From Bovifimicola sp964595785 (GTDB taxonomy: Bacteria; Bacillota; Clostridia; Lachnospirales; Lachnospiraceae): a DNA stretch of 6,107 nt. The position numbers and the translations under genes are program-made. The DNA is taken from positions 1-6,107 of the forward strand of contig CAZQRO010000100.1 in the NCBI GenBank assembly GCA_964595785.1, written 5' to 3'. Below, in pieces: positions 1 through 5,519 of this stretch (positions are counted from its first letter, which is position 1; each line of letters starts with the position of its first letter). Below the pieces are notes generated by a model that saw only the letters and a program-made list of their open reading frames with translations, ran no database searches and was not told the DNA's origin.

Positions 1-2973
1 GGTCAGGATATGAAATGCATTAAAATAAAAAACAAAACAGTTGACAGTGTCCAGCTTAATGAAGCATGTTCTTCCGGATGTGGTTCATTTATTGAAACTT
101 TTGCCAAATCTCTTAATTATAGCGTAATAGATTTTGCTAAAGAAGCTTTATTTGCCAAAAATCCTGTTGACCTTGGTACACGTTGTACCGTTTTCATGAA
201 CTCAAATGTTAAGCAGGCACAGAAAGAGGGTTCTGAAGTATCTGATATTTCAGCAGGGCTTGCTTATTCCGTTATTAAAAATGCATTATATAAAGTTATT
301 AAAATTACAGACCCCAAAGACCTTGGTAATAAAGTAGTAGTTCAGGGTGGTACTTTTTATAACGATGCAGTACTTAGAAGTTTCGAGAAAATATCCGGCT
401 GTGATGCCGTAAGACCGGATATTGCCGGTATTATGGGAGCATTTGGAGCGGCACTTGTTGCCCGTGAAAGATATGATGAATCAAAAGAATCCACTATGCT
501 TTCCATTGATAAAATTAATGCACTGGAATATTCTACTTCCATGGCAAGATGTAAAGGTTGTACAAATAGCTGTCTTCTTACAATTAATAAATTCACAGGT
601 GGACGTCAGTTTATTACAGGCAACAGATGCGAACGAGGAATTGGTAAAACCAAGAACAAGGAAGATATTCCTAATTTATTTGAATATAAACTTGATAAAA
701 TATTTAATTATGAATCTCTTACTTCTGATGAAGCAAGCAGAGGAACTGTGGGTATTCCAAGAGTTTTGAATATGTATGAGAATTACCCTTTCTGGGCTGT
801 ATTCTTTAAAAAACTTGGCTACAGAGTGGTTTTATCTCCTAATTCAAACAGAAAGATTTATGAACTTGGTATTGAATCCATTCCAAGTGAATCAGAATGT
901 TATCCTGCAAAATTAGCTCATGGTCATATTACATGGCTTATCAAACAGGGGATAGATTTTATTTTCTATCCATGTATTCCATATGAGAGAAATGAAACAC
1001 CTGATGCAAATAACCATTATAATTGTCCGATTGTTACTTCTTATGCTGAAAACATTAAGAATAATGTTGAGGAAATTGTAAACAAACAGATTAAATTTAT
1101 GGATCCATTCATGGCAATGACTAATAAAGAAGTGTTATTAAATCAGTTAATCAAAGTATTTAAAAATGATTTAAATATTCCTGCTTCTGAAGTAACCGAA
1201 GCTGTTAATGCAGGCTGGGATGAATTATCTGCTGTTCATGCTGACATACAGCACAAAGGTGAGGAAGTCCTGCAATATTTGAAGGATAATAACAAACGTG
1301 GTATCGTTTTGGCTGGAAGACCTTATCATATCGACCCTGAAATTAATCATGGAATTCCTGAATTAATTAATTCATATGGAATTGCTGTTTTAACAGAAGA
1401 TTCAATTTCACATCTCTCTGAAGTTGAGCGTCCCCTTATAGTTATGGACCAGTGGATGTATCATTCAAGACTTTATAAAGCTGCTAATTTCGTTAAAACT
1501 CAGGAAAATCTTGATCTTATACAGCTTAACTCTTTCGGATGTGGTCTTGATGCCGTGACAACCGATCAGGTAAATGACATTTTAACTAAATCAGGTAAGA
1601 TTTATACCGTATTAAAAATAGATGAAGTTAATAACCTTGGTGCTGCAAGAATTCGTATACGTTCACTTCTCTCTGCAATAAGAGTAAGAGAAAAGAAGGA
1701 AACAAAACGTGACATTGTTACTTCTAACATAAATCGTGTTGAATTCACTAAGGAAATGAAAGATAACTATACTATACTCTGTCCGCAGATGTCACCAATT
1801 CATTTTGAACTTGTAGAAACTGCATTTAAAGCATCCGGATATAATATTGTTGTACTGCAAAATGATAACAGAAAAGCTGTTGACGTCGGACTTAAGTTCG
1901 TAAATAATGATGCCTGCTATCCATCTCTTATTGTTGTAGGTCAAATTATGGAAGCTCTTCTTTCAGGAAAATATGATTTAAATAAAACTGCCGTTGTTAT
2001 GTCACAGACAGGTGGTGGCTGCCGTGCCAGTAACTATGTAGGATTCATCAGGAGAGCCCTTGAAAAAGCCGGTATGCAGCAGATTCCTGTAATCTCCATA
2101 AGTGCACAGGGACTTGAACATCATGAAGGCTTTAAGATTACACCAAAACTTGTTTTCAAAGGTATGCAGGCTGTTGTATATGGTGATATTTTCATGAGAG
2201 TTTTATATAAAATGAGACCATATGAAGTGGTTCCCGGCTCCGCAAATGAACTTCATGCAAAATGGAGAGATGTTTGTAATAAATCGCTTGCAAAGTCAGG
2301 AATTAATAATTCTGAATTCAAGAAAAATATTCGTGGAATTATAAGAGATTTTGATAACCTTCCAATTACGGATGAAATCAAGCCAAAAGTTGGTATTGTT
2401 GGAGAAATTCTTGTTAAATTCCTTCCGGCTGCAAATAATCACATTGTTGAATTATTAGAAAAAGAAGGGGCTGAAGCTGTTATGCCTGATTTATTAGACT
2501 TCTTCTTATACAGTTTTTATAACTGCAACTTTAAAGTTGAGAATCTTGGTGCTAAAAAGTCAACTGCAAGGCTGACTAACCTTGGTATAAAAGCACTTGA
2601 GCATGTTAGAAAACCTGCTGTTAAAGAATTTAATAAAAGCACTCACTTTACGCCGCCTTCTCACATCAAAGATTTGGCTGATATGGCTAAAGATATTGCT
2701 TCACTTGGCAATCAGACAGGTGAAGGATGGTTTTTAACCGGTGAAATGCTTGAGTTAATTCACAACGGAGTTCCAAATATCGTATGCGCCCAGCCATTTG
2801 CATGTCTTCCAAACCACATTGTTGGAAAAGGTGTAATAAAAGAGCTTCGCCGAACTCATCCTGATGCAAATATTGTTGCCGTTGACTATGACCCCGGTGC
2901 CAGTGAAGTTAACCAGTTGAACAGAATTAAGCTTATGCTTGCAACTGCACAGAAAAATCTTAAAAAGCAATAA
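1..2973 (+). CDS. 2-hydroxyacyl-CoA dehydratase activase-related giant Fe-S protein, 5'-partial
   Basis: The open frame runs from the first base with no start, and its first codons (GQDMK) match the internal GGQD-K motif of the BcrAD/BadFG ATPase fold. The gene therefore begins outside the window; the ATG at 10 is not its start. Full-length relatives are about 1,400 aa, so roughly 400 residues are missing. Counting from the window edge, C23 (in NEACSSGCGSF) and C62 (in GTRCTVFMNS) are 39 residues apart, like the two cysteines holding the [4Fe-4S] cluster at the dimer interface of HgdC-type activases. VVVQGGTFYNDAV (about 112-124) fits the nucleotide-binding end of the ATPase. Then come C184-x2-C187-x3-C191-x18-C210, a DUF2229-like region (about 248-345, C300 in SECYPAK, C325 in FYPCIPYE) and HgdB-like segments with C514, C594, C639 and C674. 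The end (PGASEVNQLNRIKLML) is typical of the family. Known activases use ATP to drive low-potential electron transfer to a dehydratase; the partner and substrate of these fused forms are unknown. A terminator follows, so it is probably the last gene of its unit. Confidence 0.9.
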   Translation, partial: GQDMKCIKIKNKTVDSVQLNEACSSGCGSFIETFAKSLNYSVIDFAKEALFAKNPVDLGTRCTVFMNSNVKQAQKEGSEVSDISAGLAYSVIKNALYKVIKITDPKDLGNKVVVQGGTFYNDAVLRSFEKISGCDAVRPDIAGIMGAFGAALVARERYDESKESTMLSIDKINALEYSTSMARCKGCTNSCLLTINKFTGGRQFITGNRCERGIGKTKNKEDIPNLFEYKLDKIFNYESLTSDEASRGTVGIPRVLNMYENYPFWAVFFKKLGYRVVLSPNSNRKIYELGIESIPSESECYPAKLAHGHITWLIKQGIDFIFYPCIPYERNETPDANNHYNCPIVTSYAENIKNNVEEIVNKQIKFMDPFMAMTNKEVLLNQLIKVFKNDLNIPASEVTEAVNAGWDELSAVHADIQHKGEEVLQYLKDNNKRGIVLAGRPYHIDPEINHGIPELINSYGIAVLTEDSISHLSEVERPLIVMDQWMYHSRLYKAANFVKTQENLDLIQLNSFGCGLDAVTTDQVNDILTKSGKIYTVLKIDEVNNLGAARIRIRSLLSAIRVREKKETKRDIVTSNINRVEFTKEMKDNYTILCPQMSPIHFELVETAFKASGYNIVVLQNDNRKAVDVGLKFVNNDACYPSLIVVGQIMEALLSGKYDLNKTAVVMSQTGGGCRASNYVGFIRRALEKAGMQQIPVISISAQGLEHHEGFKITPKLVFKGMQAVVYGDIFMRVLYKMRPYEVVPGSANELHAKWRDVCNKSLAKSGINNSEFKKNIRGIIRDFDNLPITDEIKPKVGIVGEILVKFLPAANNHIVELLEKEGAEAVMPDLLDFFLYSFYNCNFKVENLGAKKSTARLTNLGIKALEHVRKPAVKEFNKSTHFTPPSHIKDLADMAKDIASLGNQTGEGWFLTGEMLELIHNGVPNIVCAQPFACLPNHIVGKGVIKELRRTHPDANIVAVDYDPGASEVNQLNRIKLMLATAQKNLKKQ

Positions 2974-3048
2974 ATCTAATAACAAACTTTCGGTTTGGAA
3001 CATTAATATGTTTACGAAATGCTTCTGATATATACAAAAATATATGCA

Positions 3049-3097
3049 AAGACACACCATTCTATCTTTTATTCTGATAAAACGGTGTGTTTTCTTT
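3049..3097 (+). terminator. Rho-independent terminator of the activase gene
   Basis: ACACACC at 3052-3058 pairs exactly with GGTGTGT at 3084-3090. The stem extends by a G-T and two A-T pairs to 3049/3093 and is followed by a T-rich run (TTTTCTTT, 3090-3097). Inside the 25-base loop, TATC (3063-3066) can pair with GATA (3076-3079). It lies 76 bases after the activase stop codon and just before the left end of the insertion sequence. It probably ends activase transcription and limits read-through into the element. The stem has few GC pairs, so efficiency may be moderate. Nothing else coding is seen in 2974-3106. Confidence 0.65.
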
Positions 3098-3106
3098 ATA
3101 AAATTT

Positions 3107-3131
3107 GGGTCAATCATTTTTTTCGTGGGAT
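3107..3131 (+). repeat. Left terminal inverted repeat of the ISL3-family element
   Basis: Aligned without gaps to the reverse complement of 4831-4855, 19 of 25 positions match. Identical blocks are GG at the tip, TCAATCA (3110-3116), TTT (3121-3123) and GTGGGAT (3125-3131). The central T-run is where most differences fall. A GG tip is usual for ISL3 ends. This is the site the transposase would bind and cut. Confidence 0.8.
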
Positions 3132-3167
3132 TACCGCCACTTAATGTTTCGATTAGTCACGCCACCC

Positions 3168-3196
3168 TTGACAGGATGTAAAAACAATGCTGTTCA
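3168..3196 (+). promoter_or_regulatory. Candidate rightward promoter within the left arm of the long hairpin
   Basis: A consensus -35 box, TTGACA (3168-3173), lies in the left arm. With 17-base spacing the -10 position is TGTTCA (3191-3196), a poor match to TATAAT. It points toward the transposase and would put the hairpin's right arm and the later hairpins in the transcript leader. The -35 is convincing and the -10 is not. No better promoter for the transposase was found in 3288-3425. Confidence 0.3.
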
Positions 3197-3254
3197 TTTA
3201 TCAACGACGGCGAAGAACTCAAGAACAATCTTTAATTTCTCCGTCGGACCACGC

Positions 3255-3283
3255 AGTGTAGCATTGTTTTTACATTCTATCAA
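3255..3283 (-). promoter_or_regulatory. Candidate leftward promoter within the right arm of the long hairpin
   Basis: On the minus strand TTGATA (3278-3283) and TACACT (3255-3260) are 17 bases apart, matching consensus at 5 of 6 and 4 of 6 positions. Transcription would start near 3248 and run left through the hairpin loop, the left arm and the left end of the element. It is the mirror position of the rightward box because the two arms are copies. It could make an antisense RNA to the leader; this is a prediction from base matches only. Confidence 0.3.
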
Positions 3284-3356
3284 GGGTAAATCCCTTCGGG
3301 ATGGCTGGTTATACCTCGGGCTCTGTAGCCTAAGAACAGTCGTATCTTGTTCTTTA
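3282..3356 (+). promoter_or_regulatory. Chain of small, partly competing hairpins in the IS leader
   Basis: AAGGG/CCCTT (3282-3286/3292-3296) overlaps both the right arm of the long hairpin and ATCCC/GGGAT (3290-3294/3298-3302), so these pairings exclude each other. GGCT occurs at 3303-3306 and again at 3319-3322, and either copy can pair with AGCC at 3327-3330. AAGAACA/TGTTCTT (3332-3338/3348-3354) is a 7-bp stem with a 9-base loop. No long T-run follows, so an ordinary intrinsic terminator is not seen. The arrangement resembles an attenuator or a structured 5' leader, but no known RNA family is recognised. Confidence 0.45.
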
Positions 3357-3377
3357 GCAATTGAATAAAAAAGGATC

Positions 3378-3411
3378 TTCCAGTATGATGGAATTGCATC
3401 TCGGCAGATGT
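3378..3411 (+). promoter_or_regulatory. Two tandem hairpins just upstream of the transposase ribosome site
   Basis: TTCCA/TGGAA (3378-3382/3389-3393, 6-base loop) is followed two bases later by a stem made of GCATCT and AGATGT (3396-3401/3406-3411) with tetraloop CGGC, closed by a G-T pair. They end 14 bases before the AAAGGAG ribosome site and leave it unpaired. They may insulate or position the translation start; the role is inferred from location. Confidence 0.4.
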
Positions 3412-3425
3412 AACAACCCAATCAT

Positions 3426-3432
3426 AAAGGAG
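3426..3432 (+). promoter_or_regulatory. Ribosome binding site of the transposase
   Basis: AAAGGAG lies 10 bases before the ATG at 3443, slightly longer than the usual spacing. It is the strongest Shine-Dalgarno match in the leader and supports the ATG at 3443 as the start. Confidence 0.75.
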
Positions 3433-3442
3433 ACCCTCTAAC

Positions 3443-4852
3443 ATGGATTATATACGAAAAGAAGCAAATGGACAATTAGCAATTACACAATCTACGGATT
3501 TTTTGAAAATCCCTTCCTGTTTGTATGGATTCATGAATCATTCCACAACTACTGTGATTACCAAATCTGGTCGTACTGCGTTCTGCTTCCATGGCATTCT
3601 TGATGCCAATGAAGAGGATGTTATCTGCCGCTGTGGCTGTAAGATGCACGTGAATAATCATCCTGATATTCTACTAAGACATCTTCCATTTGGCAGTTAC
3701 CTCAGCCAGGTAAAATTCAATCGCAACCAGTATGTATGCCCGTCCTGTGGTAAGACTAAAATGCAGTTTATATCGTTTAAGGCTCCTGGACATCGCATCA
3801 CAGAAGAACTATATCAGTATACCCGTGACCTTCTGGCAAACGGTACCTATACGAATAAAGAGGTTGCAGAGATTACCGGTCTTGGCAAGAATACTGTGAA
3901 GGATATCGATATGCAGCGCCTTCAGGAACTTTATACAATTGACGGAAGTAAGCTAATCAAGCCTGAAAAGACAGCTAAATTCCTTGGAATTGATGAGTTT
4001 AAGCTTCACAATGGCTATAAGTATGCCACTCACATAATCGACATGGAAACAGGTCATATCCTGTGGATTGCAAAGGGTAAGAAAAAGCAGGTGGTATATG
4101 ACTTTATTGAACATGTCGGTCTCAAATGGATGGACAATGTTGAAGCTATTGCATGTGATATGAACTCTGATTTTCAGGAAGCATTTGAAGAGAAGTGCCC
4201 TCATATCCAACCTGTATTTGACTACTTTCATATCGTTAAGAATTTTAATGACAAGGTAGTCAGTGAAGTCCGTAAGGATGAGCAGCGACGTCTTATCATG
4301 GAAGGTGATGTAGAAGCAGCACGTTCCTTAAAGAGAACTCGTTACATTCTGATGTCTTCAAGAAAAACTCTTCAGCGCAAGGATAAGGATGCAACTGAAC
4401 AAAAGGTAGTGTCAAAAGGAAGCTCTCTCTTTGGTACGGAGAACTATATTCGCAAAGGTGGACTTGAAGAGCGTTACGATAATTTACTTAACCAGAATAA
4501 GTTGTTGTTTACTCTGGATCTCATCAAAGAAAAGCTCACTCTTGCATACTCACGTGATGATGAGCCCAAAATGGCTGAGGAGATCATTGACATCATGGAT
4601 ACCTGTAAGGCATCTGGCAATGAGCATCTTCTGTGGTTCGGGCGTCTGCTTGATACGCACTTTGAAGGCATCATAGCTCATGCTACTTATGATATATCAG
4701 CAGGGAAGATTGAAGGTATAAATAATAAAATCAAAACATTGAGACGACAGGCATATGGCTATCCTGATGATGAATATTTCTTCCTTAAGCTGTTTGATAT
4801 CAGCAGAAAGACTTATATCCGGAATCCATCATCCCACAAAATTTGTGATTGA
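3443..4852 (+). CDS. ISL3-family DDE transposase, 469 aa, complete
   Basis: This is the transposase that cuts and joins the ends of its own element. The N-terminal third has a zinc-ribbon-like set: C62-R-C64-G-C66 and C99-P-S-C102. It is followed by a helix-turn-helix at about 137-160 (TNKEVAEITGLGKNTVKDID), which would bind the terminal repeats. The RNase H-like catalytic core shows the family's acidic triad: D184 in FLGIDEF, D239 in AIACDMNSDF and E424 in GKIEGINNKIKTLRR. The family-typical QPVFDYFHIVKNFN stands at about 256-269, and the ending AYGYPDDEYFFLKL is also typical. Length is at or slightly above the usual 400-450 aa, and no frameshift or stop is seen, so it may be active. The start is an ATG with AAAGGAG 10 bases before it. 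The stop lies within the right terminal repeat. Confidence 0.95.
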   Translation: MDYIRKEANGQLAITQSTDFLKIPSCLYGFMNHSTTTVITKSGRTAFCFHGILDANEEDVICRCGCKMHVNNHPDILLRHLPFGSYLSQVKFNRNQYVCPSCGKTKMQFISFKAPGHRITEELYQYTRDLLANGTYTNKEVAEITGLGKNTVKDIDMQRLQELYTIDGSKLIKPEKTAKFLGIDEFKLHNGYKYATHIIDMETGHILWIAKGKKKQVVYDFIEHVGLKWMDNVEAIACDMNSDFQEAFEEKCPHIQPVFDYFHIVKNFNDKVVSEVRKDEQRRLIMEGDVEAARSLKRTRYILMSSRKTLQRKDKDATEQKVVSKGSSLFGTENYIRKGGLEERYDNLLNQNKLLFTLDLIKEKLTLAYSRDDEPKMAEEIIDIMDTCKASGNEHLLWFGRLLDTHFEGIIAHATYDISAGKIEGINNKIKTLRRQAYGYPDDEYFFLKLFDISRKTYIRNPSSHKICD

Positions 4853-5308
4853 GCCGAATTTTTCAAAATCATTTTTCTTTTTTAATAATTCTAATATTAT
4901 GTTAATATTTCCATTTAAACATTGATAGACATACTTATTTATTAATAAAAATATTTCCTCTGTTTCCCATTCTATTAGTTTGTATTGAGTTTTGAACTTG
5001 TCAACAACATTTTCAAATTTTGATACTACACTTGAATCAAGAAGCTCCATTCCCTTATTTCCAATAACAAATTTATTTTTTCCATAGTCATCAATTTTCC
5101 CAGTTTTTATGCCCTCTTTAATTACACTTCTAATTTCTTCTTCTGTAAAAGTTAAATGAATCCTTGTATCTGCATACTCTCTAATCTGATCAACTGACAT
5201 TCCGTTAGTTTCTTCACTTAATATATAAACAACTACATTCATCAGGTTACTAGTAAATTTACTATGATTTGTATTTACAACCAATGCTAGTCTAAAAATC
5301 TCTTCCAT
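4829..5308 (-). CDS. Unknown winged-helix-like protein, 3' end truncated by the IS
   Basis: The function is not recognised. The ATG at 5306-5308 (MEEIFRLALVV) is chosen because GGAGG sits 6 bases upstream; a TTG 15 bases further upstream overlaps that site and is unlikely. The frame gives 159 aa. The last eight residues (GSITNFVG) and the TGA at 4829-4831 come from the right terminal repeat of the insertion sequence, so at most 151 residues are native and the original C-terminus is lost. MSVDQIREYADTRI followed by FTEEEIRSVIKEGIKTGK and a DDYGKNKFVIGNKGMELL segment looks like helices plus the beta wing of a winged-helix domain. The rest is helical and lysine/glutamate rich. No signal peptide or membrane segment is seen. 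It lies 21 bases after a 51-aa gene, probably in the same transcript. GC is about 26%, far below the insertion sequence and the recombinase. It may be the remnant of a larger protein, and whether the stub works is unknown. Confidence 0.7.
   Translation of the reverse strand: MEEIFRLALVVNTNHSKFTSNLMNVVVYILSEETNGMSVDQIREYADTRIHLTFTEEEIRSVIKEGIKTGKIDDYGKNKFVIGNKGMELLDSSVVSKFENVVDKFKTQYKLIEWETEEIFLLINKYVYQCLNGNINIILELLKKKNDFEKFGSITNFVG
4831..4855 (-). repeat. Right terminal inverted repeat of the ISL3-family element
   Basis: Read on the minus strand it begins GGCTCAATCAC and ends GTGGGAT, matching the left repeat at 19 of 25 positions. It contains the last codons and the stop of the transposase on the plus strand. 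On the minus strand it supplies the last eight residues of the truncated gene that reads in from the right. Confidence 0.8.
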
Positions 5309-5314
5309 AATTAT

Positions 5315-5319
5315 CCTCC
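5315..5319 (-). promoter_or_regulatory. Ribosome binding site fixing the start of the truncated gene
   Basis: GGAGG on the minus strand lies 6 bases before the ATG at 5308. It decides the start in favour of this ATG over the upstream TTG, whose codons would run through the site itself. Confidence 0.75.
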
Positions 5320-5329
5320 GCAATATTTT

Positions 5330-5485
5330 TCATTTTTTCATTATATCATTATCACCCTCTTTTCTCAATTTATTTGCATACTCCCTCAGTGAACAAATCC
5401 CATATTCATAATTTTCTTCTATCTCTTCGAAAAGTCTACTTAATAAATATTTTTGGTATAATTTTTCTATCTCTTCATCATCCAT
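5330..5485 (-). CDS. Small acidic/basic helical protein of unknown function, 51 aa
   Basis: A short frame starts ATG GAT GAT at 5485 and ends TGA at 5330-5332. AGAGGG (5493-5498 on the minus strand) lies 7 bases before the ATG, a good ribosome site. The protein begins MDDEEIEKLYQKYLLSRLFEE and continues through YGICSLREYANKLRKEG. It is rich in E, K, Y and L, predicted to be mostly helical, and has one cysteine and no membrane segment. It begins 34 bases after the recombinase stop and ends 21 bases before the next gene's ATG, all on the same strand, which suggests one transcript. Its GC content matches the downstream truncated gene rather than the recombinase. It resembles no family I can name. 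It could be an antitoxin, regulator or accessory partner of the downstream protein, but nothing in the sequence proves this. Confidence 0.6.
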   Translation of the reverse strand: MDDEEIEKLYQKYLLSRLFEEIEENYEYGICSLREYANKLRKEGDNDIMKK

Positions 5486-5519
5486 TACAATACCCTCTAA
5501 TGTTTTATTAAAGTATAGA

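Larger units (their letters stand above)
3164..3287. repeat. 124-bp long hairpin (28-bp inverted repeat) in the IS leader
   Basis: The arms 3164-3191 (starting ACCCTTGACAGG) and 3260-3287 (ending ATCAAGGGT) are reverse complements at 26 of 28 positions. In RNA the differences are one C-A mismatch (3172/3279) and one G-U wobble (3175/3276). A symmetric internal loop of 13+13 bases follows, then an inner stem CGACGG/CCGTCG (3205-3210/3241-3246), a 3-base bulge, AGAA/TTCT (3214-3217/3237-3240) and an apical AAGA/TCTT (3221-3224/3229-3232). The result is one long rod. Stem and position, between the left end and the transposase, suggest a regulatory leader. A nested miniature transposable element or an invertible segment are alternatives. 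No target duplication flanks it (GTCACGCC on the left, AAATCCCT on the right). Confidence 0.75.
3107..4855 (+). mobile_element. ISL3-family insertion sequence, 1749 bp, apparently intact
   Basis: The element is defined by imperfect 25-bp terminal inverted repeats beginning GG(G/C)TCAATCA and by one complete transposase gene of the ISL3 type. The transposase stop codon (4850-4852) lies inside the right repeat, 3 bases from the end. The 5' noncoding part (about 310 bp) is long for a single-gene insertion sequence and highly structured. ISL3 elements usually make 8-bp target duplications. Here the flanking octamers differ (TAAAATTT on the left, GAATTTTT on the right), so the flanks have changed since insertion or were joined by rearrangement. 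The element is near 40% GC, clearly above the 26% GC block to its right. Family membership is secure from the protein; the exact ends rest on the repeat match alone. Confidence 0.88.

Noticed and set aside
3028..3045. ATATATA...TATAT inverted repeat before the terminator
   Set aside because: Purely A/T pairs with low stability; expected by chance in this base composition.
2755..3117. 120-codon minus-strand frame over the activase 3' end and terminator
   Set aside because: It is a shadow of the activase frame, runs through the terminator stem and into the IS tip, and has no ribosome site.
3164..3287. Nested MITE with 28-bp terminal repeats
   Set aside because: The flanking bases show no direct repeat of any usual length, and the repeat tips match neither end of the surrounding IS. 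Kept only as an alternative for the hairpin.
3105..3368. 87-codon plus-strand frame from a TTG across the IS leader
   Set aside because: It begins inside the region of the left terminal repeat, has no ribosome site and runs through both arms of the long hairpin, so its sequence is explained by structure. It does not resemble a protein domain.
3194..3421. 75-codon minus-strand frame across the IS leader
   Set aside because: No ribosome site is present. Both strands stay open because the hairpin arms are copies of each other, and there is no recognisable domain.
3099..4863. Target site duplication TAAAATTT / GAATTTTT flanking the IS
   Set aside because: Only 5 of 8 positions match, all A or T in AT-rich DNA; shifting the ends by one or two bases gives no better match.
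4829..5323. Upstream TTG start (MRRIIMEEIF) for the truncated gene
   Set aside because: The codons CGG AGG would overlap the GGAGG ribosome site that serves the ATG at 5308 with ideal spacing.
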